64,000 nucleotides of DNA, taken from positions 1 through 64,000 of the forward strand of contig JAGNEZ010000013.1 in the NCBI GenBank assembly GCA_018003015.1, read 5' to 3'. The number at the start of each line of letters is the position of its first letter. Position 1 is the stretch's first letter. Under the pieces are notes generated by a model that had not been told where the DNA came from, did not search any database, and worked only from the letters and a program-made list of their open reading frames with translations. Below are positions 1 to 8,726 of this stretch, piece after piece. The stretch comes from Phycisphaerae bacterium. GTDB taxonomy: Bacteria > Planctomycetota > Phycisphaerae > UBA1845 > PWPN01. A program made the translations under genes and the position numbers.

Positions 1-16
1 GCCGATCATCCTAGCG

Positions 17-2356
17 TCAGTCCGCGCTCGGTTCCGTCACGATGGCGGGGCCGGTGAAGCAGGACTGGAACAGGATGACGTCGTTCTCGTCTATCAGCCC
101 ACCATGGTCGCGATCGAAACACTCGCAGCCCGGTCCGACCGAGCTGGCGGACCCGGTGTAGCATTGCTGGAACGATCCGAAGTCCCGCTGGTCGACGTCC
201 CCGTCACCGTCCGCGTCCGCCCATGGTGACCGGGTGCAGTCGTAGGAACTGCGGACGTTGTCGAGGTGGAAGGCTGCCACGTTTCCCCATTCGGGTGGCC
301 CGGCGTCCGCGCCCCAGTGGATCCACACGAATTCGATCGTCAGGATGGGCGGGTTGGACTGATAGACATAGCCTGCCGGCACGGTGGCTCTGAACTCCGG
401 TGATCGGATCAAGCCGTTGCCGAAGCTCTGGGTGTTGGGGATGTCGGTCTGGGCGACGAGCGCGCCGCTGTAGTTGTCGCCATCGATCAGGCGGATCTGG
501 CCTCTGCTGATCTGCTGCCAGCTGGCTACGCATGCATCGATGTAGATGCTGAAGTCGACCAGCGAGGTCTGACCGGCGACCTCGGGAGCGGCGATGGACT
601 GGTACATACCGCTGTAGTACTGGTCCAGGGTGAAGTTGTGCTGGAGCGAGGCGTAATGAAGGCCGGTCAGGCCCGGGACATGATCTCCGTCGCAGGGATG
701 CCAGATGTTGCCGTCGCGCTTCAGATCGAACTGATTGGCGCCGTCTCCGCCGCCGTCGGGGTCGAATCCGGTGCCGCCCCAGGCCTGGTCCCAGTGCTTG
801 GGTCGATTCTTGTTGCCGCCTCCCGTCGCGTCCCACTGGCTGGGATTGACGCAGATGTTGTTGTTCTCGCGCGGTTCCGTGTTCCAGCCTTCCTCGAAGC
901 TGGCATTGGCCAGTGTCGGCAGGTAGACCAGTACGGCCTCGGGGAACCACATCGCGTTCCGGCACGAATCGTTCGGCTGAATGCTGTAGCGCCCCGCCTC
1001 GATGGTGGGACTGGTCAGGTCGAAATCCACCAGCAGGTCGTCGCCGGACAACTGGTAGTTTTGGCCGGGGATCGTGGCCGTGCCATCCGAGACGCCTTCG
1101 TTGCGCATCTTCCTGAGCGAGACGCTTCCCCCGGTGCTCGGCATGAGGCCGGCCATGTTGTCGCCCTGCAGCCGGACCGTTCCGACCGTTCCCCACAGGA
1201 GCTGGTTCTGCGTGACCTTTCGGATGAGGGTACCCGGCTGGCGCCCGCACTTGATGAGCAGGCCTTGCGGGCGGCTGACGCCGGAGGGGATCAGCGGCGT
1301 GATGGAGCCCTCGTTGGCCCCGACCAGTCTGATCGCCCCGCCCCAGTAGTCGGGAAGAAACAAGGACTGCCTCTTCTCGCCGGAGCTGGCCGGGCTGTGG
1401 TTGGGTCCCCAGACCGGGTTTCCGTTGTAGTTGATATTGCCGGTATTGGGAAACGCGCCGTAGAAACCGTGCTCTGGAAGGCCCATGCCTGCACTTTCCA
1501 TGTCGGACGAACTGCCTTGGTGAATCTGGATGTTACTCGTGGTGCTGATGAGGGCGTTGCCGGTGTACAGCTGGTTGTACCACGGGTCGTTCCTGCGGAA
1601 GAACTGCTCGTAGACCATGTAGGTGGGCTGAACCCCCTGACAGTACGTTTTGACATCGGCGAAGACATCCACGTAAGCGCCCGTCTGGCCGTGGTAGCGC
1701 AGGATCTTGCCGCTGGTGGTGCTGGCGACGTACAGATCGGGGTAGCCATCCTGGGCCGGGCCCGGTGGTTGGCCGGGCCCCGTCCACTGGTCGTTGCCGA
1801 ATATGACGCCACGCGGACCGCTGAGTCCGCCGCCGCTGGCAAACACGCCCATGAAGGCTCCGGGCGTCGCACTATCGAGACCTTCGTAGCGCAGAATCTG
1901 GTTGGTGTTGCTGCTCGCAACGTAGAGGTTGCCGTCTGGGCCCCAGCACATGCCCCAGGGTCCGCTCAGCCCACCGCTGCCGGCGGCGACGAAGTCCATG
2001 AGGTAGTGCCCGGTCGTACCGTCGTACACTTTGACGCTGTTCGTGCCCGAACTGGCCGCGTAGACGTTCCCGTCATTTCCGAGCAGCAGGCCATAGGGCT
2101 TGCTCAGTCCGCCGTGACCGCCGGGCACCGTAGGGCCGATGAACACGCCCGCGGCGACTCCAGCGTCGTAAGCGGGCATGGGTGTTCCGGTCACGGCGTC
2201 ATAGCGCAGGATCTGACTGACGGCGCCGCTCGGGTTGTAGCTGCTGATGAGCAACTCGGCTGCCTCGACAGGCGAGCCCAGAAGCGCAAGGGCGCCGACG
2301 ACCGCACACGCCCCCGCCGGCCAACCTGTTCGATTGCTGAACTTCGCTCTTTTCAT
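17..2356 (-). CDS. Secreted NHL/SMP-30-like beta-propeller protein with C-terminal dockerin-like repeats
   Basis: The 779-residue product starts at an ATG preceded by a GGGAGAAG ribosome binding site; a longer upstream reading frame is less likely because a signal peptide (basic MKRAK start, hydrophobic stretch, Ala-rich cleavage region) begins exactly here. Residues about 35-270 contain repeated blades of the type GLSxPxGL..GxDGNLYVAS, as in NHL or SMP-30-like propellers. The middle third (about 480-720) looks like a carbohydrate-binding or jelly-roll domain, but I cannot name it. The C-terminus carries two EF-hand-like segments (DADGDGDVDQRDF and DRDHGGLIDENDV), each followed by FQ.C.TG. 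This dockerin-like module recurs in two other proteins of the window. The protein is probably exported and calcium-binding; its ligand is unknown. Confidence 0.85.
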   Translation of the reverse strand: MKRAKFSNRTGWPAGACAVVGALALLGSPVEAAELLISSYNPSGAVSQILRYDAVTGTPMPAYDAGVAAGVFIGPTVPGGHGGLSKPYGLLLGNDGNVYAASSGTNSVKVYDGTTGHYLMDFVAAGSGGLSGPWGMCWGPDGNLYVASSNTNQILRYEGLDSATPGAFMGVFASGGGLSGPRGVIFGNDQWTGPGQPPGPAQDGYPDLYVASTTSGKILRYHGQTGAYVDVFADVKTYCQGVQPTYMVYEQFFRRNDPWYNQLYTGNALISTTSNIQIHQGSSSDMESAGMGLPEHGFYGAFPNTGNINYNGNPVWGPNHSPASSGEKRQSLFLPDYWGGAIRLVGANEGSITPLIPSGVSRPQGLLIKCGRQPGTLIRKVTQNQLLWGTVGTVRLQGDNMAGLMPSTGGSVSLRKMRNEGVSDGTATIPGQNYQLSGDDLLVDFDLTSPTIEAGRYSIQPNDSCRNAMWFPEAVLVYLPTLANASFEEGWNTEPRENNNICVNPSQWDATGGGNKNRPKHWDQAWGGTGFDPDGGGDGANQFDLKRDGNIWHPCDGDHVPGLTGLHYASLQHNFTLDQYYSGMYQSIAAPEVAGQTSLVDFSIYIDACVASWQQISRGQIRLIDGDNYSGALVAQTDIPNTQSFGNGLIRSPEFRATVPAGYVYQSNPPILTIEFVWIHWGADAGPPEWGNVAAFHLDNVRSSYDCTRSPWADADGDGDVDQRDFGSFQQCYTGSASSVGPGCECFDRDHGGLIDENDVILFQSCFTGPAIVTEPSAD

Positions 2357-2846
2357 CGCTTCTCCCTTTTTGCGAGGATCCAACACCGTTCTGCCTCGCA
2401 CACCCACGGCGGGCGACAGGGGGCTTGGATTCTCTCGGCTCTCCCTGGCAGGACGAGTGGGGACGGCCGAGACGACGCGTGCCCGGTGCGAAGGCCTCCA
2501 CTAAGGACCTGCGGGGCGCTCATCGACGTGGGGTGGGGAAAGCGGCTCTCTTGCCCGGGCATGCTCGGTTGAACCGAGATGCGATTCCTCGGATGGGGTG
2601 GCGACGGGATTCTCTCCCCGACCTCGCCTCGGACGAACGCACGACCTCCTTTCCGCAAACCGACTGGAAAAGAAGTCCGGGAACCGATATCGTCTATTTC
2701 GCGATTCCTGCAGACCCGATGTATAGTATAAACGATTGTAGATGGGAAGGGAAGGATGAGAACAGCACTCGGTCCGCTGCTTGGCCGATGATGGCGTTGG
2801 GCGTTCAGAACAAGGGCCCGCTCTGCCGGGCATGGTAGGTAAGTAA
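2357..2846. other. Intergenic region between divergent genes, no gene seen
   Basis: This 490-bp stretch separates the divergently read propeller gene and the LacI-type regulator, so it should hold both promoters. Several reading frames cross it, but none has a ribosome binding site and protein-like composition together. I see AT-rich patches near 2720-2735 and a short CGATATCG palindrome near 2685, but no convincing -35/-10 pair and no clear LacI-type operator. Confidence 0.5.
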
Positions 2847-3941
2847 TTGAAGAACAAAAACTTAGCACCCAGAGTGACACTCAGTGACGTTGCCCGCCGC
2901 GTGGGTGTGGCCCCGTCCACCGTAAGCTACATCCTCCGGCGGGTGGAACCGCATTTCTCGCGCTATGCCAAAGATACCATCGCCCGTGTCCAGCAGGTCG
3001 CTGCGGAGATCGGTTATGCGCCGAGTCTGCTGGCGACCTCGCTGCGCCGCAGGCAAGTGCCGTTCTTCGGGGTGTTTTTCGAGTTCGTTCGGCGCGGCGA
3101 CGCGGCTCCGGACGGCGGGCAGTCCATCATGATGTGGCAGGTCTGCGAGGGCATCGCCAACGCGGCGCGCCAGGATCATCGTTATCCGGTGGTGCTGACC
3201 AGCCCCAATCCCGCCTCCGGTCTGCCGGTCTCGGCTCATGAACTGGACCTGATTGTTCGGTCGGGGCTGTCTGGGGTGATCGCCGCGGTCCACCCGGAGA
3301 CCTGGGTGAACCACGTGGCCCGCTGGGAGGAGGCGGGCGTGCCCTGCATCAGCCTGTTCGATGCCGGATCGCAGGACCGGCCTCGATGGTACGTGGACCT
3401 CGACAATGATGCCGTTGGCCGGTCGGCCTGGGAATACCTTTACCGGCACGGCCATCGCCGGGCGATCTGTCTCCATCAGAGCGAGTCCAGCCAGGCCATT
3501 TCGGACCGGATGGCGGCGTTCAGTCAGGCGGCCGGTTCCGCCTGCGAGCAGACGAGGGTCGAGGAGATGATCCTCACCCCTGAGCAGGTGCGGCAGGCCG
3601 ATGCCGGGCAGTTCCAGTCCTGTCGTCTGCTGATTGATGCCCTTGAGCGGGGAAGGTCGACGGCCGTATTTGCCGCGGATGGCGGAGCCAGCCTGATCGC
3701 GTACCAGGTTCTCGGCGCTTACGGACGGCGTGTGCCGGGCGAATGCTCGATCATCGGTATCGACCTGCCGTTGTGGTGCAGTGCTTCGGGCTTCGTGACC
3801 CAAGTGGCTTGTTCCGGCACGCTCATAGGCCAAGCGGCCGCGAAGTTGCTCGTCGAGCGCGTCAACGGCGAGAGCGGCGAACCTCGGCACACGCTGGTTT
3901 CCCCGGTGCTCCTGGAACGATCGAGTGTGGGATCGGTCTGA
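2847..3941 (+). CDS. LacI/GalR-family transcriptional regulator
   Basis: The product has 364 residues. An N-terminal helix-turn-helix (VTLSDVARRVGVAPSTVSY, residues about 10-28) is followed by the hinge helix region and a periplasmic-binding-protein-like effector domain, the standard LacI/GalR layout and length. The TTG at this position is taken as the start because it leaves nine residues before the helix-turn-helix; a GTG at 2874 would begin directly at the domain. The effector is probably a sugar, judging from the family and from the glycoside hydrolases elsewhere in the window, but none lies next to this gene. It is divergent from the secreted propeller gene and convergent with elbB, only 4 bp from that gene's stop. 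Confidence 0.88.
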   Translation: MKNKNLAPRVTLSDVARRVGVAPSTVSYILRRVEPHFSRYAKDTIARVQQVAAEIGYAPSLLATSLRRRQVPFFGVFFEFVRRGDAAPDGGQSIMMWQVCEGIANAARQDHRYPVVLTSPNPASGLPVSAHELDLIVRSGLSGVIAAVHPETWVNHVARWEEAGVPCISLFDAGSQDRPRWYVDLDNDAVGRSAWEYLYRHGHRRAICLHQSESSQAISDRMAAFSQAAGSACEQTRVEEMILTPEQVRQADAGQFQSCRLLIDALERGRSTAVFAADGGASLIAYQVLGAYGRRVPGECSIIGIDLPLWCSASGFVTQVACSGTLIGQAAAKLLVERVNGESGEPRHTLVSPVLLERSSVGSV

Positions 3942-3945
3942 GCCT

Positions 3946-4614
3946 TCAACCGCCTTTGACCATTCTCATGACCTCGGCGACCAGTCCGCGAATTCCCTCG
4001 AAGACCTCGGCGGGTCCTTTTCCCAGCATGTAGGCGGGGGTGGTCACGATGCGGTGCTCATGGTCGACGACGAATGACGCGCACAAGCAGTCCTTGTGTC
4101 TGGCCCCGGTCTTGGTGATGGCCGCGGCGGTGGCGTGGTCGGTACCGATGGTGACCTCGGCCTGAACGCCCTGCGACGCCGCAGCCCGAGCCAGCATGGC
4201 CGGTGCAATGCAGATCGCGGCGATCGGCTTGCGGGCCGCGAGCATTTCACCGATGATGCGCTGGACTTCGGGGTTGACCTTGCAGGTGGGGCCGTCGTCG
4301 GCGAAGGTGCAGAGGTTCTTGGCCGCGCCCAGTCCGCCGGGAAAGAAGATTGCGTCGATATCGCGAGCGTGAACCGTGGCTAAGTCCTTGATGGCGCCTC
4401 GGGCAATGCGGGCGGATTCGACCAGGACGTTACGTTTCTCGCTGGTGGTTGCTCCAGTCAGATGGTTGACCACCGCTGGCTGGTCGACATTTGGGGCGCA
4501 GCAGACGATCTGGGCGCCGGCTTGATCCAGTGCCAGAAGTGTCAAAACTGCCTCGTGAATTTCCGAGCCGTCCTTGACGCCGCATCCTGACAAACAGACT
4601 GCTGCGCGAGCCAT
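3946..4614 (-). CDS. elbB: ElbB-like DJ-1/PfpI-superfamily protein (glyoxalase-type)
   Basis: The 222-residue product starts at an ATG preceded by GGGAGA. It matches the ElbB family: an N-terminal AVCLSGCGVKDGSEIHE-type strand, an FFPGGLGAAKNL loop and the nucleophile-elbow segment AICIAP with its cysteine. Family members belong to the DJ-1/PfpI superfamily, and E. coli ElbB has been reported as a weak glyoxalase linked to isoprenoid synthesis; the physiological role remains uncertain. The gene lies 55 bp downstream of prfB on the same strand and could be cotranscribed with it. It ends 4 bp from the convergent LacI-type gene. Confidence 0.9.
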   Translation of the reverse strand: MARAAVCLSGCGVKDGSEIHEAVLTLLALDQAGAQIVCCAPNVDQPAVVNHLTGATTSEKRNVLVESARIARGAIKDLATVHARDIDAIFFPGGLGAAKNLCTFADDGPTCKVNPEVQRIIGEMLAARKPIAAICIAPAMLARAAASQGVQAEVTIGTDHATAAAITKTGARHKDCLCASFVVDHEHRIVTTPAYMLGKGPAEVFEGIRGLVAEVMRMVKGG

Positions 4615-4669
4615 CGTGGAATCTCCCGTGCGCCGGTGACCTTGTGGCTGGTTTCGGGTCGCTGAACGC

Positions 4670-5783
4670 CTATCCATCCTTGCGGCTTTTCGCCCGCCTT
4701 CGGAGCTCTGCTTCAATAAACAGCTGCAGGTCTCCGTCCAGGACCTTCTCCGGCTGGCCGGTTTCGTGATTGGTTCGATGGTCCTTGACCCGCCGGTCGT
4801 CGAGCACGTAGCTGCGGATCTGGTTGCCCCACGCGATTTCGCCGCGATCGCCATAGAGCTTCTGCAGCTCCTGGTCGCGCTCGGCCTGCTTGGCCTGTTC
4901 GATTTTAGACTGCAGGATCGCCATGGCCACCCGCTTGTTTTGCTGTTGGCTGCGTTCGTTCACGCATTCGACGATCATGCCGGTCGGAATGTGCTTGACG
5001 CGAACGGCCGTCGCGACCTTGTTGACGTTTTGACCGCCGGCTCCTGCCGCGCGGCGGAAGTAGACGATTTCGAGTTCGGCTTCCTTGAGTTCGACGTCGA
5101 GTTCGTCCAGGACGGGGAGGACGTCCACGGCCGCGAAGCTGGTGTGACGGCGTTTGTTGGCGTCGAACGGGCTGATTCGCACCAGGCGGTGGACGCCGCG
5201 CTCGCACGACAGGTAGCCCATGGCGTAGGAGCCCTCGACCTTGAGGGTGATGCTGCGGATGCCGGCCTCCTCGCCGTCGGTGCGGGCGAGTTCCGACACC
5301 TTGTAGTCGTGCCGCTCGAAATAGCGCAGGTACATTCGCAGGAGCATTTCCGCCCAGTCGCAGGCCTCGGTCCCGCCGGCTCCGGCCTGAATGCTGAAGA
5401 AGCAGTCGCAGGCATCGTTCTTGCCGGACAGCAAGGTCATCAGTTCGACTGCGTCAAGCTGCTCCTGCAACTTGACCAGTTCCTTGTCCAACTCCGCGTA
5501 GGCCTCCGGGTCGTTCGCTTCCCGGGCGAGCTCGAGCATTGCGGCGGCATCTTCCTGGCCCTTGGCCAGCGCGGCCGCGGGTTCAAGAACGCCCTTGACC
5601 GCCTTGAGTTGGCGAACGACGTCTTGCGCGACCTCCTGGTTTTCCCAGAAGCCCGGAGCCCCCATCTTCATCTCAAGTTCCTGACGCTGGACGGCCTTGG
5701 CGGGCAAGTCAAAGAGAGTCCCGGATCGCGACGATCCGGGCCGAAAGGGTTTCCAGCGTACTGGCCGGGTCCTCAAAGTGCAT
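4670..5783 (-). CDS. prfB: Peptide chain release factor 2, expressed by programmed +1 frameshift
   Basis: RF2 recognises UGA and UAA stop codons and triggers peptide release on the ribosome. The gene begins at ATG 5783 after AAGGAG and reads 24 codons to CTT, then an in-frame TGA (5711-5709). A +1 shift on CTT TGA C enters the long frame and gives a 370-residue protein, the usual RF2 length. The SPF anticodon-like tripeptide falls at residues about 204-206 and the catalytic GGQ at 249-251, almost exactly the E. coli positions. The frameshift autoregulates RF2: when RF2 is scarce the ribosome pauses at UGA and slips. The 0-frame leader peptide (MHFEDPASTLE and so on) has normal RF2 N-terminal character. 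An annotation without the shift would wrongly start near 5776 or later. Confidence 0.96.
5708..5714 (-). promoter_or_regulatory. prfB programmed +1 frameshift site (CTT TGA C)
   Basis: The seven bases read CTTTGAC on the minus strand, the canonical bacterial RF2 slip site, with TGA as codon 25. The preceding sequence (CGGGACTCT) offers only a weak Shine-Dalgarno-like GGGA stimulator compared with AGGGGG in E. coli. The zero frame is coding-like upstream of the site and the +1 frame is RF2 downstream, so this is a real recoding signal and not a sequencing error. Confidence 0.95.
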
Positions 5784-5875
5784 GTTCACATTTCTCCTTG
5801 CGGTCTTCCGCCGCCCCTGTCCTGGGAGGGGCGACTGACTATACCGCGCTGAGACCGACGGGACAACCGCGAGGT

Positions 5876-5903
5876 TTGACCCTCCCGATTCAGGGCATAC
5901 AAT
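5876..5903 (+). promoter_or_regulatory. Sigma70-type promoter of the DinB-like gene
   Basis: TTGACC (5876-5881) and TACAAT (5898-5903) are separated by 16 bp. The expected transcription start is near 5910, giving a leader of about 30 nt before the AAGGAG site and the ATG at 5939. This is among the two best promoter matches in the window. Confidence 0.7.
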
Positions 5904-5938
5904 AGTTGCTTTAGTTCCTCCAACAGAAGGAGAATCTC

Positions 5939-6436
5939 ATGAAGGCCTCGGACGCACTGAAGGCGTCGCTGGAGAGCGCGAAGGGGTGGATGTTGGCCTT
6001 GGTCAGCGATATCCAGGATGCACCCACAACCTTTCCCACGTCCAACAAGGGCAACCATCCCCTCTGGTGTCTCGGGCATGTGATCCATTCGGAAGCCGGC
6101 ATGGTTTCCGGCATGGTTCAGGGGAAGCCGTGTCCGACGGCGCAGTGGGAGGCTCTGTTTGGCATGGGCAGTGTGCCTGATGCTGACAGCAGGAAGTACC
6201 CGAGCATGGCCGCCCTGTTGGCCGAGTGGGAGAAGGTGCGTGCTGAGACGCTGAAGGTTCTCGCGGCGATGAGCGACGCGGACCTCGACAAGCCCGCACA
6301 CTGTCCTCCCGAGCTCAGGCCGATGTTTGGCACGGTCGGGCAGGTCTTCGCCATGATCGGGCTTCACATCACCTTCCATGCGGGGCAGGTGGCCGATGCC
6401 CGCCGTGCATTGGGCCGCAAACCCCTGCTTGCCTAG
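5939..6436 (+). CDS. DinB/YfiT-like four-helix-bundle protein
   Basis: The 165-residue protein starts at an ATG with an AAGGAG ribosome binding site. Its pattern matches the DinB superfamily: an early helix, a HPLWCLGHVIHSE segment whose histidine sits where DinB proteins bind metal, and a C-terminal IGLHITFHAGQV helix with two further histidines. These three histidine positions suggest a metal site. Known members include thiol-dependent transferases (bacillithiol or mycothiol S-transferases, maleylpyruvate isomerases), but many have no known activity, so no substrate is proposed. It has its own promoter and precedes the ubiD gene by 58 bp. Confidence 0.82.
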   Translation: MKASDALKASLESAKGWMLALVSDIQDAPTTFPTSNKGNHPLWCLGHVIHSEAGMVSGMVQGKPCPTAQWEALFGMGSVPDADSRKYPSMAALLAEWEKVRAETLKVLAAMSDADLDKPAHCPPELRPMFGTVGQVFAMIGLHITFHAGQVADARRALGRKPLLA

Positions 6437-6494
6437 TGTCTGACGAAGATGGCCGCGACGCGGTGGATGCCGGTCTCGACGCAGAGGAGTACGA

Positions 6495-8075
6495 GTGCCC
6501 TTTCCTGATCTTCAGTCGTTTATCGTCGAACTCGAGCGGCGCGACCAGCTGCGCCGTGTGCGGCCCGAGGTCGACCCGATCCTGGAAGTGACCGAGATTG
6601 CCGATCGCGTCGGGAAGTCTCCGTGTCCGGAAGGGGCGGCGGGGGCGCCGTCCACGGATCGGGCCCACGGCGGCTTGGGTGGCCGGGCTCTGCTCTTCGA
6701 GAAGGTGCGCGGCTCGCGGATTCCGGTCCTGATCAACGCGTTCGGCAGCTACGCTCGTGTGAAGCTGGCTCTGGGGTGCCAGGATCTTGACGAACTTGGG
6801 GCACGGATAGAGCAGCTTCTCAGGCCCGAGTTGCCCACCACCTTGCTGGATAAACTCAGGAAGCTGCCTGATCTCGCCAAGCTGGCTGGCCTCGGTCCCA
6901 AGGTCGTTAAACGCGGCATCTGCCAGGAGGTCATGCACATCGATGACGTGGATCTTGGCTCACTACCGATTATCCAGTGTTGGCCTGACGACGGCGATCT
7001 GGCGTCCGAGCCGTGCGAGGTCGAGCGATCGGGCGGGCCCATCGTCGAGTCGGCCGGGTCCGAGGGTCGAACCGGGCGCTACATCACCCTCGGCGGGGTG
7101 TACACCCGCGACCCGGAGGATGGTTACATCAACGTCGGCATGTACCGCATCCAGGTTTTTGGCCCACGGCTGGCGGCCGCCCATTGGCATGTCCACCATG
7201 ACGGGGCCAGGATCTACCGCAAGTGGGCCGCCCGCGGTGAGCCGATGCCCATGGCCGTCGTGCTCGGCGGGGAGCCCGTCCTGACCTACGCGGCGACCTG
7301 CCCGCTGCCGCCGGGAATCAGCGAACTTCTGCTCGCCGGGTTCCTTCATCAGGGTGCCATCGAACTGGTGCCCGCCAAGACGATCCCGCTGGATGTACCC
7401 GCCAATGCCGAAATCGTCATCGAAGGTCACGTCGATCCGAAGGACCGCTTCATCGAGGGGCCTTTCGGCGATCATACCGGGTTCTACTCGCTGTCTGGTC
7501 CGTACCCGGTCTTCCGCGTTACCGCCATCACTCATCGGCGCGAACCGATTTACCCGGCGACCATCGTCGGCCGGCCGCCGATGGAGGACTACTACCTCGG
7601 CAAGGCCACCGAGCGCGTGTTCCTGCCGTTGCTCAGGACCCTGATCCCGGACGTGATCGATTACCACCTGCCCATGTTCGGCGCCTTCCACAACTTTGCC
7701 TTCATCAAGATTCGGAAGGAGTATCCGTACCAGGCTCGGAAGGTGATCCACAGCATCTGGGGTGCGGGGCAGATGATGCTCAGCAAGTTCATCGTCGTGG
7801 TGGACGAGCACGTGGACGTTCATGACGAGCAGCAGGTGATGTTTGCGGTGGGGGCCAATGTCGATCCCCGCCGCGACACGGTCGTCGTCGACGGCCCGCT
7901 GGACATCCTCGACCACGCCGCGCCGTTTGAAGGGGCCGGCAGCAAGATGGGTATCGATGCCACGCGCAAGATTCCCGGCGAGGGCGTGGTTCGACGCTGG
8001 CCGATGGCCCTGGGCATGTCGCCCGCGGTCAAGGAGCGGGTGAACCGCCGATGGAGAGAACTCGGGCTCGACTGA
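6495..8075 (+). CDS. ubiD: UbiD-family prenyl-FMN-dependent decarboxylase
   Basis: The 526-residue protein starts with GTG after AGGAG. It shows the UbiD fold signatures: an N-terminal FPDLQSFIVELERRDQL segment, a central YITLGGVYTRDPEDG block and a C-terminal TIVGRPPMEDYYLGKATER motif. UbiD enzymes decarboxylate aromatic or alpha,beta-unsaturated acids using prenylated FMN made by UbiX. A ubiX gene lies 3.5 kb downstream and a quinone C-methyltransferase lies between them, so I infer a role in quinone synthesis, most likely menaquinone by the futalosine-type route. The related SCO4490-type decarboxylases work there. A different aromatic substrate cannot be excluded from sequence alone. Confidence 0.92.
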   Translation: MPFPDLQSFIVELERRDQLRRVRPEVDPILEVTEIADRVGKSPCPEGAAGAPSTDRAHGGLGGRALLFEKVRGSRIPVLINAFGSYARVKLALGCQDLDELGARIEQLLRPELPTTLLDKLRKLPDLAKLAGLGPKVVKRGICQEVMHIDDVDLGSLPIIQCWPDDGDLASEPCEVERSGGPIVESAGSEGRTGRYITLGGVYTRDPEDGYINVGMYRIQVFGPRLAAAHWHVHHDGARIYRKWAARGEPMPMAVVLGGEPVLTYAATCPLPPGISELLLAGFLHQGAIELVPAKTIPLDVPANAEIVIEGHVDPKDRFIEGPFGDHTGFYSLSGPYPVFRVTAITHRREPIYPATIVGRPPMEDYYLGKATERVFLPLLRTLIPDVIDYHLPMFGAFHNFAFIKIRKEYPYQARKVIHSIWGAGQMMLSKFIVVVDEHVDVHDEQQVMFAVGANVDPRRDTVVVDGPLDILDHAAPFEGAGSKMGIDATRKIPGEGVVRRWPMALGMSPAVKERVNRRWRELGLD

Positions 8076-8131
8076 GCAGACGAGCAGCCCCGATGGGGGA
8101 GGTCGATCTGGGCCCCTGAGCATACCACCAT

Positions 8132-8692
8132 CTACCCCTCGGGAAGGACATGCGTGTCGACTTTGGGCTGGCTCACGATCAACTGGTCAAGGGTGAACTT
8201 CGTACCGCACTCTGGGCAACGCGCCTCGCTCAGACCGGTCATGTTGTAGCCGCAGATCGGACAGGACACTGCTTCCCTTCCGATCTTCGCGAGCCGCTCG
8301 GTTCGCTCGGTGGGGGTCTCTCGCCAGATGATCACCGTGGCCAGAACCCAGATCACCGGCACGACTGAGCCGCCGATGAGCACGGCGACTTCAATATCGC
8401 TTCGAATGAAGACCGTCATCATCAGAAATCCACTGGCGAGCCCCGCGGCCACAATCGCCACCACACCCGCCAGAATGGTCTTTACGATCCGCTCCGGTGT
8501 CCAACGCACCATGCTTCGCCAGAGTAGTACCCAGTAGCAGGCCACAAAGGAATAGAGGCCCGCGTAAAGCAGGGCGATGGTGCCAACTTGCGGCCTGCGG
8601 CTGACGACTACGGCAAATCCGATCACAAACAGACAGGCACTCACCGGCAGAATGAGCATCGCCAGTATCAATCGGGCCACCAACTGGGTCAT
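8132..8692 (-). CDS. Membrane protein with C-terminal planctomycetal zinc ribbon
   Basis: The 186-residue product has four hydrophobic segments (residues about 4-30, 37-60, 72-95 and 102-125) followed by a cytosolic tail with a treble-clef-like zinc ribbon, CPICGYNMTGL..ARCPECGTKF, containing four cysteines in two CxxC pairs. This tail occurs widely in planctomycete membrane proteins of unknown function. The chosen start is ATG 8692, which begins directly at the first membrane helix; a GTG at 8740 would add 16 residues and overlap the divergent menG start. A second, decayed copy of such a gene lies at 58745-59068. No function can be assigned. Confidence 0.75.
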   Translation of the reverse strand: MTQLVARLILAMLILPVSACLFVIGFAVVVSRRPQVGTIALLYAGLYSFVACYWVLLWRSMVRWTPERIVKTILAGVVAIVAAGLASGFLMMTVFIRSDIEVAVLIGGSVVPVIWVLATVIIWRETPTERTERLAKIGREAVSCPICGYNMTGLSEARCPECGTKFTLDQLIVSQPKVDTHVLPEG

Positions 8693-8698
8693 GCGAGA

Positions 8699-8719
8699 AT
8701 TGTACCCGGAAGCTACAAT
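8699..8719. promoter_or_regulatory. Inverted repeat ATTGTA-N9-TACAAT between divergent genes
   Basis: The two 6-bp arms lie between the start of the zinc-ribbon membrane gene and the menG start 8 bp away. Each arm reads as TACAAT, a usable -10 box, in one direction. This could be a pair of facing -10 elements giving nearly leaderless transcripts, or an operator. No convincing -35 is visible for either direction. Confidence 0.35.
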
Positions 8720-8726
8720 AGCGGGA

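Noticed and set aside
638-2572. A 644-codon plus-strand frame antisense to the propeller gene
   Set aside because: It covers the minus-strand propeller gene almost exactly, with no ribosome binding site and no signal peptide or motif. High-GC coding sequence often creates such antisense frames.
2357-2846. A LacI-type operator palindrome
   Set aside because: Only short palindromes such as CGATATCG were found. None has the length or symmetry of a LacI/GalR operator.
4766-5905. A long plus-strand frame antisense to prfB
   Set aside because: prfB is certain from GGQ, SPF and the slip site, and this frame is its shadow.
6963-8123. A 386-codon minus-strand frame over ubiD
   Set aside because: It overlaps ubiD completely and reads as low-complexity Arg/Pro/Asp sequence.
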